Positions 51,850 to 60,672 of a stretch of 64,000 bases of DNA are shown in pieces; within the stretch, counting starts at the first letter, position 1; the number at the start of each line of letters is the position of its first letter. The stretch lies in NCBI GenBank assembly GCA_965212595.1, contig CBDBVE010000005.1, positions 186,001-250,000 on the forward strand. Direction: 5' to 3'. A program made the translations under genes and the position numbers. The notes under the pieces were generated by a model. It did no database searches and was not told the origin of the DNA. It saw only the letters and a list, made by a program, of their open reading frames with translations. This DNA comes from Poritiphilus sp965212595. GTDB lineage: Bacteria > Bacteroidota > Bacteroidia > Flavobacteriales > Flavobacteriaceae.

Positions 51850-53205
51850 ATGGCTTCCAAAATTCTTAGAATTTCACTTACTGCGGCATTAGCCGGTTTT
51901 TTATTTGGCTTTGATACCGTGGTAATCAGTGGAGCCAACTTGCCAATTAAAGAACTCTGGAACACCTCCCCTGTATTTCACGGAGTGTTTATCATGTCTA
52001 TGGCTTTGTGGGGCACTGTTTTGGGCTCGCTTTTAGGTGGTATTCCCTGTGACAAGTTCGGACGAAAAAAAACACTTTTCTGGATAGGGATTCTCTACTT
52101 TCTTTCAGCGCTGGGCTCGGCCCTTGCTATGGACCCTTACACCTTTTCTTTTTTTAGGTTCATAGGAGGCCTCGGGGTAGGAGCTTCTTCTGTTGCCGCT
52201 CCAATCTATATTTCTGAGATCTCTTCCTCCAAAAACAGAGGTAAGCTGGTGGCTTCTTACCAATTTAATATTGTATTTGGCATCTTTATAGCCTTCATTT
52301 CAAACTACTTATTAAAGGGTTTTGGGGGGGCAAATGATTGGAGATGGATGCTTGGGGTAGAGGCAATCCCCGCCCTAATCTACAGTGTAATGGTTTTAAA
52401 GGTTCCAAACAGCCCAAGGTGGCTGGCCATAAAAAAGAAAGATACCGATGCCGCATTAAAAGCCCTTAAATACTTATTTGGCGAGGAGCAGGCCAGCAAA
52501 CAATTCGAAGAAATAAAGAATTCTGTGAAGGCAGTTGCCATCAAGGAAAATCTTTTTACCAGAATTTATAAAAAACCTTTGATCCTGGCGTTTCTACTTG
52601 CTTTTTTCAACCAATTATCCGGGATCAATTTTGTGCTGTATTATGCCCCAGAGATTTTGGAAAGAGCCGGGTTAGCTGCCAAGGAATCATTATTCAGTTC
52701 AATATCAATTGGGATCGTAAACCTCATTTTTACTTTGATTGGAATACGATTGATTGACAAGATGGGACGTAGAGAGCTCATGAAAATAGGGTCTTTAGGG
52801 TACATCTTAAGCCTTGCTATGGTGGGTTGGTGTTTCTATAGCGGTGCGTCTTCAACCCTCCTTCTGATTTTTATTTTGGTGTTTATCGCATCGCATGCAA
52901 TAGGTCAGGGTGCGGTAATTTGGGTTTTTATATCCGAGATCTTCCCAAATAAGGTTCGAGCATACGGACAGTCATGGGGCACGGGTACCCATTGGATATT
53001 TGCAGCATTGATCACCTTGGTCACGCCCATATTTCTAGACGCTGATCAGGGGATTTTTAAAGACAATCCCTGGCCCATTTTTGTGTTCTTCTCGGGGATG
53101 ATGGTCTTGCAATTGTTATTCGTGCTTTTTATGATGCCGGAGACCAAAGGAGTTTCATTAGAAGAGCTCAGCAGAATGCTCAGCCCGGGCAAAAAGCAGA
53201 ATTAG
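51850..53205 (+). CDS. Sugar-porter-family MFS transporter
   Basis: 451 residues with 12 membrane helices. It has the sugar-porter signatures FGFDTVVISGAN, GGIPCDKFGRKKTL, RFIGGLGVGASSVAAPIYIS, PNSPRWL, DKMGRRELMKIGS and MPETKGVSLEEL. It resembles XylE or GalP-type proton/sugar symporters. The substrate is not predictable: the loop QLSGINFVLYYAPEI fits hexose or xylose binding. No catabolic genes are adjacent. Confidence 0.9.
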   Translation: MASKILRISLTAALAGFLFGFDTVVISGANLPIKELWNTSPVFHGVFIMSMALWGTVLGSLLGGIPCDKFGRKKTLFWIGILYFLSALGSALAMDPYTFSFFRFIGGLGVGASSVAAPIYISEISSSKNRGKLVASYQFNIVFGIFIAFISNYLLKGFGGANDWRWMLGVEAIPALIYSVMVLKVPNSPRWLAIKKKDTDAALKALKYLFGEEQASKQFEEIKNSVKAVAIKENLFTRIYKKPLILAFLLAFFNQLSGINFVLYYAPEILERAGLAAKESLFSSISIGIVNLIFTLIGIRLIDKMGRRELMKIGSLGYILSLAMVGWCFYSGASSTLLLIFILVFIASHAIGQGAVIWVFISEIFPNKVRAYGQSWGTGTHWIFAALITLVTPIFLDADQGIFKDNPWPIFVFFSGMMVLQLLFVLFMMPETKGVSLEELSRMLSPGKKQN

Positions 53206-53339
53206 CCTATTGTAGTTCACCGACGAAATTTGATCCATGACCGAAAAAACTGTTCCTGCAGCGGTGTTTGATCGAATTGTAACCCTTATGCCGTGAATTT
53301 TAGCCATTTATCCTTAAATTGTAATAAATTAAATGAATC

Positions 53340-53468
53340 ATGGAAGAAGAACTCGATTTTGGTACCAAGGTCCTTAACGGATTCCTTAGTATAATGGTTG
53401 TGGTTTTGGTTCTCATCCTAATCGCCGTGGTGGTATGCCTTATTTTGGCTGCCTTAGGTTTCTTTTAG
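53340..53468 (+). CDS. 42-residue single-helix membrane miniprotein
   Basis: ATG at 53340, stop at 53466-53468. A charged start (MEEELDFGTKVLNGF) precedes one strongly hydrophobic helix of about 26 residues (VVVLVLILIAVVVCLILAAL) that ends in FF just before the stop. It has no signal peptidase site and probably stays in the inner membrane. A possible terminator lies 76 bases downstream. Length and lack of homology evidence limit certainty. Confidence 0.55.
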   Translation: MEEELDFGTKVLNGFLSIMVVVLVLILIAVVVCLILAALGFF

Positions 53469-53544
53469 ACCAGACTAAACTTTGTCTCCCCAATCTTGCC
53501 TTTGATCTTCTTAACGTTCCCCAAAAAAGAGTTTCTAATTAGAC

Positions 53545-53582
53545 GTTAACCTCCTTTCCTGGCCAGGTTAAACGGTTTTTTT
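53545..53582 (+). terminator. Possible terminator after the miniprotein gene
   Basis: TTAACCT (53546-53552) pairs with AGGTTAA (53565-53571) around a 12-base loop. A T tract follows at 53576-53582. Stem is weak in GC. Confidence 0.5.
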
Positions 53583-54013
53583 AATGTCTTTAGACCTACT
53601 TAGAACTAAAATTTCACTAGTACCCACTTCTTTTTAACCCTCTTACAAAACAATTTCTTCTACCCCCTGTTATATTTTCTTGCAATATGCGTTCCTTTAT
53701 CCCTAAAGCATAGATAATCATGTATTTATGGCAATAATTTAACCTCAGATAATTGTTTTTTCAATAATATTTATTTTTTTTTGCCGTTCGTAGACCAAAA
53801 CGGTACTTTCATCGTATATCCATTGGTGAGAAGGCTCTCGCGAAGCATCTATTTGGTAGTTTTTGAGTCGCAAGCCCTAACCAAACCGTGATTAAAGCAC
53901 TGGTTATCAGACATATAAAATAAAAATTAGAACATCAACCAAAAAAATATAACCTGAGTTCCTCCTAAAACAGATAAGCTAAATTTTTACTAACCCCACA
54001 AACTTTTAACAGT
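53583..54013. other. Gene-free gap before the surface-protein gene
   Basis: 431 AT-rich bases. I find no ORF with coding character, no tRNA, and no exact TAnnTTTG with TTTG at 19 bp. It presumably carries the promoter and leader of the gene at 54014. Confidence 0.5.
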
Positions 54014-56062
54014 ATGAAGTTAAAAACTACCCTCTTGCTATTCGTAGCAACCCTATTTCTTTATCAAGGACAGGCCCAGTGTAACGGGGCGACATTCGAA
54101 GAAAAAAACGGTATCGCCGTTATCGAGATGGAAACCGCAAACCTTCCAAACCAGTGGAAGAAGGAAACCGGATCAAAACCTTTTACAGGAAGCTCCTATA
54201 TAGCTTGGAGAGGTGGAGATTCCTTTAATAATCCTATCAACGGTACCATTACTTACAAGGTAAAAATAAATTCCACCGGTACTTACAGATTTATTTGGAG
54301 AAACAAAGTAGGTATCATCGCAAACCATCCCAGGCCATCAACAGAGCACAATGATTCCTGGCTTAAGATTGAAGGTGCTTCCGACTTTTTCGCTCAAAAA
54401 GGTGGTAGCAAGGTTTACCCTAAAGGCTCCGGAAAAAACCCAACTGCTCACGGTTCTGGTGGACAGGGGTATTTTAAGGTTTATGCCAGTGGAACTGTAC
54501 AATGGACCTGGTCTACCAATGCAAATGACGAGAATCCACACCAGATCTTTGTAAAGTTTAACAATCCCGGAGTATACAATATCAAAGTAGGAGCACGATC
54601 TAAAGGGCACTTCATTGATAGAATGGTGCTTTACAAAGAGAACCAGTATTCTGCTTCTCAGGCCCAAAGCCTATCAAGAGGTCAGACGAATTGCGGAGGA
54701 GGTAGCCCACCGCCACCACCACCGCCGCCAAACGAAGATGAACCTGCTATCACAGGATTCAGGTACATCAACGCTAATAACGATAATGTTATTGGAACAC
54801 TTACAGATGGAAGCCAACTTAACCTTGCTAACATTACTAGTAACCTAAGCTTTAGCGCCCTGGCAAATTCAGACACCGGAAGTGTGAGAATGGTGCTTAA
54901 CGGACCAGAAAGTAATAATAGAATTGACAATAATGTACCTTATTCAGCCTTTGGAGATTCAGGTGGAAATTATGTAGGTAGAACAATGAAGGTTGGAAGC
55001 TATACTTTGCGAGCTGTTCCGTTTGCAGGAGATAATGGGTCAGGGACAAAGGGTACCGCTACAACAATAAGTTTTACAATTGTTAATGACGGCAATGACC
55101 CACCACCGCCACCACCGCCGCCATCAGGAGATGATCCATCCGTGGATATCACCAACCCTGATGATGGACAGAGTTTTGATGCGGGCAGTACGGTGCCGGT
55201 AAGATTGTCTACAGACGGCAATATCGTAAAACACGAAATTTTTGTAAACGGCTCTAAAGTAGATACAGACGGTTCAAAGTATACCCCACATAGAATTAGA
55301 AATGTTCAGAATGGCAACTATACGGTAAGAGCCCTAGTTACAGATAACAGTGGGGCAACTGCAGAGGCCACAGTTAGCTTTTCAGTTGGAAATGGTAACC
55401 CGCCGCCACCACCGCCACCACCTAGTGGAGGAGATATAACGGTAAATTGGATTAATGCAAAGACAAATTCCGTTATTAGATCTTTATCTAATGGTACCAC
55501 GATAACCGGATTCAACGGAAATAGAAACATCCAGGCTATCCCATCTAATGGCAATACTAAGAGTGTCTACTTTAAGATGACAGGACCTAGAAATCAAACC
55601 TGGACGGAGAATGCTAAGCCCTATGCTCTTTTTGGAGATACCAACGGTAATTATGAAACTGAAACCTTTCCTAATGGCACCTATAACTTAACGGTTGAAG
55701 CCTATTCGGGTTCCAATAGAACAGGTACTAAACTGGAAAGCAGAACGCTAAGCTTTACGGTCGCTAATGCTAATGCTAGCAGCAAAGCTCCAATTAGCCA
55801 GGAGGTTTATGTGTTCCCTAATCCTATTAAGAATGGACAATTTTCAGTGAAACTTCCTGAAAACATCAGTGGTGATGTATCTTATAGTATTATCAGTACT
55901 TCAGGGGCTGCCATAGATACCGGAAGGCTCAATGTAAGTAGAGCTGGAGACAATGCTGAATTTAATTTGGACGCATTTAACAATAAAAACAACGGTGTAT
56001 ACTACCTACTTCTTCAGACCACCGAAGGAGCTAGCTTTACTGTTCCCATCGTTAAACAATAA
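54014..56062 (+). CDS. T9SS-exported multidomain surface protein with polyproline linkers
   Basis: 682 residues with a signal peptide (1-21, cut near GQAQ). Domain A (about 25-220) looks like a carbohydrate-binding beta-sandwich (FEEKNGIAVIEMETANLP, GYFKVYASGTVQWTWSTN). Three linkers of eight prolines (232-239, 363-370, 463-470) separate domain B (245-355), domain C, an Ig-like domain (375-460), and domain D (475-590). B and D are related (PYSAFGDSGGNYVG and PYALFGDTNGNYET). A T9SS type A tail (598-682) ends it. Likely a cell-surface glycan-binding or adhesive protein. It is monocistronic. Confidence 0.85.
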   Translation: MKLKTTLLLFVATLFLYQGQAQCNGATFEEKNGIAVIEMETANLPNQWKKETGSKPFTGSSYIAWRGGDSFNNPINGTITYKVKINSTGTYRFIWRNKVGIIANHPRPSTEHNDSWLKIEGASDFFAQKGGSKVYPKGSGKNPTAHGSGGQGYFKVYASGTVQWTWSTNANDENPHQIFVKFNNPGVYNIKVGARSKGHFIDRMVLYKENQYSASQAQSLSRGQTNCGGGSPPPPPPPPNEDEPAITGFRYINANNDNVIGTLTDGSQLNLANITSNLSFSALANSDTGSVRMVLNGPESNNRIDNNVPYSAFGDSGGNYVGRTMKVGSYTLRAVPFAGDNGSGTKGTATTISFTIVNDGNDPPPPPPPPSGDDPSVDITNPDDGQSFDAGSTVPVRLSTDGNIVKHEIFVNGSKVDTDGSKYTPHRIRNVQNGNYTVRALVTDNSGATAEATVSFSVGNGNPPPPPPPPSGGDITVNWINAKTNSVIRSLSNGTTITGFNGNRNIQAIPSNGNTKSVYFKMTGPRNQTWTENAKPYALFGDTNGNYETETFPNGTYNLTVEAYSGSNRTGTKLESRTLSFTVANANASSKAPISQEVYVFPNPIKNGQFSVKLPENISGDVSYSIISTSGAAIDTGRLNVSRAGDNAEFNLDAFNNKNNGVYYLLLQTTEGASFTVPIVKQ

Positions 56063-56084
56063 TAAATAAACACTTAATTACGAA

Positions 56085-56117
56085 AAAACGGCTTTCAAAA
56101 TTGAAAGCCGTTTTTTT
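56085..56117 (+). terminator. Terminator of the surface-protein gene
   Basis: Perfect 14-bp stem (AAAACGGCTTTCAA and complement) with an AA spacer, followed by TTTTTTT. It also serves well for the convergent DUF3667 gene. Confidence 0.92.
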
Positions 56118-56147
56118 ATTCCTATCCAGGCAATAATTTCGGAGTTT

Positions 56148-57197
56148 CTAGTACAACATAAAAGAAATGAATACTACGCCGGCCAAAGCAAAAGGCAGTA
56201 CAATTATCATATACATAAAGGAAATAAAATTGGCCTTAAAAAAAGCCCCCAGCCAACTGCTTCTATAAAAATTGCGTAAGGCTAATATTAAATATATGAT
56301 AAAAGATAAAAAGATGAGTACTTCAATCCAGGTTGGGATATCTATAAACATATTTACTAAAATTAGTACGCAAAAAGTGGTGAACAGAAAAGTAAAAAAG
56401 TAAAAGCTAAATACCATATGGTGGGCAAAGGTGCCTCGTTTCCAGTAAAATAGCTTTAGCAATAAAGCAAACAAGGGTAGCATAAAGAACATGGCAATGG
56501 GAATGGTATCATAAAACGTTTTGAGAATTCCTCCGCCTTTATGCTCGTATAATTTCAACATTTGCGAATAAACTTTAGTTCGGAAAACGCCTGCATCTTC
56601 ATCTAATCCCATCGCTTTTAGCTTTTCGGTTTGTGGAGCGCCCACTTCAATCAATGAGTCTAAGCTTTTTTTCTGAGAATTTATGTTGGTAATTGGTATT
56701 GTTTGCCCACTGCTCATGACAGAATCAATTGCTTTAATTTCCTCGTCGGACATTCCGGTATGGACTTGGTTTTCCTTAAGCGCCTTTTTTGCTGCTGCAA
56801 GGCCTACAGAATCCATATTAACAGGTACCGAATCAAGAATTACTTCCTTGTCAAATCCTTTCTCTAAGGCCTTGGTCACTTCATCGTCTGCCCTTCTTAT
56901 TGTAAAGGAAAAAAGGAAGAAAAATACAACCGAAATAAAAAGGTAAAATTGTGCCGGATGTAGATACGACAATCGTTTGCCATCGACAAAACGCCTGGCT
57001 AGCACCCCAGGTTTTGTCATCAGTGGAATGAAGCTCTTGAAAAAACGGGCGTCAATTGAAAAGTAATTGCTAATGGTATTGCTAAATAGAACACCGAAAG
57101 TTAGGTTGTCTGCGGTTTCTTGCCCGCAATGAGGACAATAATGGAAATTTTCATCAAAAGACGCTTCGCAGTTTTTGCATTGGTTGGTATCGGCCAT
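56148..57197 (-). CDS. DUF3667 membrane protein with N-terminal zinc ribbon
   Basis: 349 residues. The N-terminus is a zinc ribbon with Cys7, Cys10, Cys21 and Cys24 (CKNCEASF, CPHCGQ). Next come the DUF3667 motif (RFVDGKRLSYLHPAQFYLF) and about six membrane helices, with a charged central loop of about 110 residues (EKGFDKEVILDSVPVN and others). The family is common in Bacteroidetes. Function is unknown. No operon partner: the neighbours are divergent or convergent. Confidence 0.88.
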   Translation of the reverse strand: MADTNQCKNCEASFDENFHYCPHCGQETADNLTFGVLFSNTISNYFSIDARFFKSFIPLMTKPGVLARRFVDGKRLSYLHPAQFYLFISVVFFFLFSFTIRRADDEVTKALEKGFDKEVILDSVPVNMDSVGLAAAKKALKENQVHTGMSDEEIKAIDSVMSSGQTIPITNINSQKKSLDSLIEVGAPQTEKLKAMGLDEDAGVFRTKVYSQMLKLYEHKGGGILKTFYDTIPIAMFFMLPLFALLLKLFYWKRGTFAHHMVFSFYFFTFLFTTFCVLILVNMFIDIPTWIEVLIFLSFIIYLILALRNFYRSSWLGAFFKANFISFMYMIIVLPFALAGVVFISFMLY

Positions 57198-57532
57198 AAT
57201 GGAAGGTTTGAATAAAGTTACAAAAAGTATTATGTGGCTTAAATGCCTTAACGAAAACTAATGGTTTAGTCAGTGAATAAATTTTGAAGTATTGTATCAT
57301 TAAAGCAATAATTAAGACGAGAAATAGCTTACCTCTAATTACGGTAAAAGTTAAGTACAAAGTTGGAAGTCGCTTTTTTTGCCTTAGAATTAACAATAGC
57401 CTATCTTTATTTGTGCCAAATACATGAACCTGAATTTTACAATAATGCAGGAGGTAGTTTTATTAGGAGGAGATTTAATTAAAAACAGGTTTTGATTGCA
57501 ACCGACCAATAATTGAGACAGATTTGGAAGCC
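57198..57532. other. Gene-free gap between DUF3667 and the BLUF gene
   Basis: 335 AT-rich bases that presumably hold two divergent promoters. TATCTTTA at about 57404-57411 resembles a -7 element with a mismatch in the last base. Short open frames here lack coding character. Confidence 0.4.
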
Positions 57533-58495
57533 ATGAACGACTGGAAGGTCTATATGGATAGAATAGGTACTCCTGAAATGGCATTCAGGTGCTACCAAGG
57601 AATTGTCAGGGACAATATCCAATATCTCCTTTTTTTTCATAAGCTTACGAGCACAAGTATCTGGTTCTATCTATATCAGCACAACTACAGCCACCTTCTT
57701 TGCGTCTATTTTGTAAACAGTAATGCGAAGGGATGGTCTGGAGAACTGAGAGATTTAGATTTTTGTGCAAATAATATTCGAAAGGTCGATGAGTTTCTTA
57801 GACCTGCTTTGGTAACAGGTTGGAAGAGTATCGACTATTACCTCATGGGGAGGTACTTTTCTTCATGCGTAAGAGAAAAGGTAGACGGGTCTGGAAAAGT
57901 AATTCAAAAGTTTACATCCTATTATAAGTTTTGGTCCTATCTGCTATTCCCAATTTGCCTTCTCATGGATCGGATGATTCTGTCAGGATTGATTGGTAAA
58001 GGTAATAAGGTAAGTGTAGCGCCCATAAAACAAAAAAATAATCAAAAAAAATCAACTTTGATCGCATTAGTATATCATTCTGTAGCCAGCGCTCTTTTTG
58101 ACAGTACCCAAATCAAAGATCTGCTGGAACATGCCAGGAATTTCAACAAAAGTAAGGGAATAACGGGTTGTCTCCTTTATTACAATGGAGCCTTCGTTCA
58201 ATATATCGAAGGAGATCGGCAAGTCGTTAATGCGCTTTTTGAAAACATTAAAAGAGACCATCGGCATGAGGAGGTTCGCTTGCTTTCCCTTGAAGAAACC
58301 GATGATAGGGAATTTGAATCATGGGAAATGGCGTATGAAGATTTCTTGGGAAAGAATGATCATTTAAAATTCTTAGAACTTCTTCTAAGCTCCTACGTAG
58401 AGAACCCAGGTAAATCTCTTGAGCCAAATCCTTCTTCCGTAAACTTCTGGAAAACAGCTAAACGAATTTTGGCCTCACGCACTATTCACAAATAG
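57533..58495 (+). CDS. BLUF-domain blue-light photoreceptor with unrecognised N-terminal domain
   Basis: 320 residues from ATG 57533 (a TTG three codons earlier is possible). The C-terminal part (about 175-270) is a BLUF flavin domain with the key residues present: Tyr181 in ALVYHS, Asn205 in ARNFNKSKGITG, Gln223 in GAFVQYIEG, and Trp264 with Met266 in ESWEMAYED. The first 160 residues match no family I know. They are rich in aromatic residues and end in a hydrophobic stretch (YLLFPICLLMDRMILSGLIG) that may touch the membrane. A Lys/Gln linker joins the halves. The downstream target is unknown. Confidence 0.85.
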   Translation: MNDWKVYMDRIGTPEMAFRCYQGIVRDNIQYLLFFHKLTSTSIWFYLYQHNYSHLLCVYFVNSNAKGWSGELRDLDFCANNIRKVDEFLRPALVTGWKSIDYYLMGRYFSSCVREKVDGSGKVIQKFTSYYKFWSYLLFPICLLMDRMILSGLIGKGNKVSVAPIKQKNNQKKSTLIALVYHSVASALFDSTQIKDLLEHARNFNKSKGITGCLLYYNGAFVQYIEGDRQVVNALFENIKRDHRHEEVRLLSLEETDDREFESWEMAYEDFLGKNDHLKFLELLLSSYVENPGKSLEPNPSSVNFWKTAKRILASRTIHK

Positions 58496-58649
58496 TGGCT
58501 GTTTATTTTTTTCGAAAAAGCTGCCGCTAAACGATTAAGTTCCTAAGCCTTCTTGTCCTAATTCCGCCAATGTATTCATTACAATGCAGGCCACATCCAT
58601 TCATTTATGTTCAGTGACAAATATCATGAAAACTAACTAAAGTAAGCTA

Positions 58650-58657
58650 TACATTTG
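58650..58657 (+). promoter_or_regulatory. Probable -7 element of the CoA-transferase/deoC/deoD operon
   Basis: TACATTTG is a perfect match to TAnnTTTG, 55 bases before the ATG. No TTTG stands 19 bp upstream. Confidence 0.45.
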
Positions 58658-58711
58658 AAGCCAATTTAAACCTTGTAACGACCAGGAAACTGATAAGCCA
58701 CGTAAAACCAA

Positions 58712-60013
58712 ATGCAAAAAGTAATTACACCTCATCAGATGCATTACGTTACGCCTGAAGAAGCGGTCGCCGAAGTAGTTTCCGGCAACCGTATTTTTTT
58801 TCAAGGGGCGGCCATGACTCCCAATCATCTTATAGAAGCCCTCTGTGATCGCTATAAGACCTTAGAAAATGTTGAGATCCTGCAAATGCATACAGAGGGG
58901 AACGCTAAGTACATCTTAGCTCCATACAATCAATCTTTTAGGTTAAATAGTTGCTTTGTAGGAGGTAATGTGCGCAGGGCTGTGGATACACGTATCGGGG
59001 ATTACATTCCTATCTTTCTCAGCGAGATACACCTCCTATTTCGCAGGAATATTTTGCCTTTAGATGTGGCCTTTATTCACGTTTCACCTCCTGATAAGCA
59101 TGGCTATTGCTCTTTGGGGACCTCCATCGATATTACGCTACCGGCAATTCAAACTGCAAAAAAAGTTGTTGCCCAGGTAAATCCAAACGTCCCGCGAACC
59201 CATGGTGATGGAATTATTCATATATCTCAAATAGACAAGGCCGTAGTTGTTGATACCCCTATCTACTCATTTAGGGTAAATTCGATAACCGAGGTAGAGA
59301 AACAAATTGGGCTTCATGTAGCTGGCTTAATAGAGGATGGCGCAACACTGCAGCTAGGTATTGGTAATATTCCTAATGCCGTGTTAGGCAACCTTGGTCA
59401 CCTGAAACACCTGGGTATTCACACTGAGATGTTTTCAGATGGAATTCTTCCTTTGGTTGAAAAAGGTGTAATAACCGGTGAAAAAAAAAGAATCAAAACG
59501 GGTAAAATTGTATCTTGTTTCGCTATGGGTAGCAAAAAGCTCTATGACTTTGTTGATGAGAATCCCATCGTACATTTCAAGGAGGCCGCTTACACGAATG
59601 ATACTGGAATAATAAGACAAAATCCTAAGGTATCTGCAATTAACAGTGCTATCGAAATAGATCTTACCGGACAAGTTTGCGCAGATACCATTGGAACCTA
59701 TCAATACTCCGGAGTAGGAGGACAAATGGATTTTATCAGAGGTGCTTCACTCTCAGAAGGAGGTAAGCCCATAATTGCTATGCCTTCGACAACCAAATCG
59801 GGAGAATCTAAAATAGCCGCTTTTCTTAAAAAGGGGGCCGGAGTTACCACAACAAGGGCTCATGTTCATTATGTGGCAACAGAATATGGTGTGGTCGATC
59901 TTTTTGGAAAAAGCCTGGAGCAGCGAGCCAAAGCCCTAATAGAAATAGCGCATCCCAACCATCGGGAATATCTAGAAAAAGAAGCCTTCGACCGTTTTAA
60001 AACCGAATTTTAA
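58712..60013 (+). CDS. Acetyl-CoA hydrolase/transferase-family protein
   Basis: 433 residues. The family core includes FIHVSPPDKHGYCSLGTSID, DGATLQLGIGNIPNAVLGNL and the catalytic glutamate Glu239 in GIHTEMFSDG. It is related to 4-hydroxybutyrate and acetate CoA-transferases. The exact acyl group cannot be read. It lies six bases before deoC and may be cotranscribed with it. Deoxyribose degradation yields acetaldehyde, hence acetyl-CoA or acetate, which would make a CoA-transferase a sensible partner, but this is inference. Confidence 0.88.
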   Translation: MQKVITPHQMHYVTPEEAVAEVVSGNRIFFQGAAMTPNHLIEALCDRYKTLENVEILQMHTEGNAKYILAPYNQSFRLNSCFVGGNVRRAVDTRIGDYIPIFLSEIHLLFRRNILPLDVAFIHVSPPDKHGYCSLGTSIDITLPAIQTAKKVVAQVNPNVPRTHGDGIIHISQIDKAVVVDTPIYSFRVNSITEVEKQIGLHVAGLIEDGATLQLGIGNIPNAVLGNLGHLKHLGIHTEMFSDGILPLVEKGVITGEKKRIKTGKIVSCFAMGSKKLYDFVDENPIVHFKEAAYTNDTGIIRQNPKVSAINSAIEIDLTGQVCADTIGTYQYSGVGGQMDFIRGASLSEGGKPIIAMPSTTKSGESKIAAFLKKGAGVTTTRAHVHYVATEYGVVDLFGKSLEQRAKALIEIAHPNHREYLEKEAFDRFKTEF

Positions 60014-60019
60014 TTCTCC

Positions 60020-60667
60020 ATGCAGTTCTCTAAATATATAGACCATACCTTACTAGGTGCAAGCGCTATCCCGGAAGAAATCATTCAACTCTGTAAGGAA
60101 GCAAAAGAATATAACTTCTATGCTGTTTGCGTCAATAGCTGTCATCTCAACCTGGCGCGAGAAGAATTGAGAGGTTCAGATATAAAGCTCGCAAGTGTCA
60201 TTGGATTCCCCTTAGGGGCTATGGCCACTGAGGCAAAGGTTCACGAGGCAGAATATTGCAAAGCTAGTGGGGCCAATGAAATAGATATGGTCATCAACAT
60301 TGGATGGCTAAAATCTGGGCAAGAGTCATTGATTATAAAGGAAATTCAGCAAATAAAACAGTCGATAGGTCCCTTGTTATTAAAGGTCATTCTCGAGGTT
60401 TGTTATTTGTCTAGCGAAGAGATAGAACTAGGCTGCAGGCTGATTGAGGAAGCCGGCGCCGACTTTGTAAAAACCTCTACAGGGTTTGGGCCCACAGGGG
60501 CCTCCTTTGAAAGTGTAGCGCTTATCCGAAAGTGTATAGGTTCCAGACTTCAAATAAAAGCGTCAGGTGGCATTAAAGATTTTGAAACCGCAAAGCGTTA
60601 CGTAGATATGGGTGTCTCGCGCATTGGCACATCCTCTGGCGTCTCTATTCTCAATAGTAAGATATAA
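60020..60667 (+). CDS. deoC: Deoxyribose-phosphate aldolase
   Basis: 215 residues, normal for the short bacterial type. Schiff-base lysine Lys151 lies in DFVKTSTGFGPTGA, and the second active-site lysine in LLLKVILEV. Other motifs are YIDHTLLGASA, VIGFPLGAMATEAKVHEAE and EIDMVINIGWLKSG. It cleaves deoxyribose 5-phosphate into glyceraldehyde 3-phosphate and acetaldehyde. It is followed five bases later by deoD, giving a compact nucleoside catabolism unit. Confidence 0.95.
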   Translation: MQFSKYIDHTLLGASAIPEEIIQLCKEAKEYNFYAVCVNSCHLNLAREELRGSDIKLASVIGFPLGAMATEAKVHEAEYCKASGANEIDMVINIGWLKSGQESLIIKEIQQIKQSIGPLLLKVILEVCYLSSEEIELGCRLIEEAGADFVKTSTGFGPTGASFESVALIRKCIGSRLQIKASGGIKDFETAKRYVDMGVSRIGTSSGVSILNSKI

Positions 60668-60672
60668 AAAGT

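Noticed and set aside
54682..55554. Minus-strand frames encoding poly-glycine
   Set aside because: They are the complement of the polyproline linkers in the surface-protein gene.
57154..57584. Minus-strand short frames upstream of the BLUF gene
   Set aside because: They overlap real genes or AT-rich intergenic DNA and have no signal, domain or coding character.
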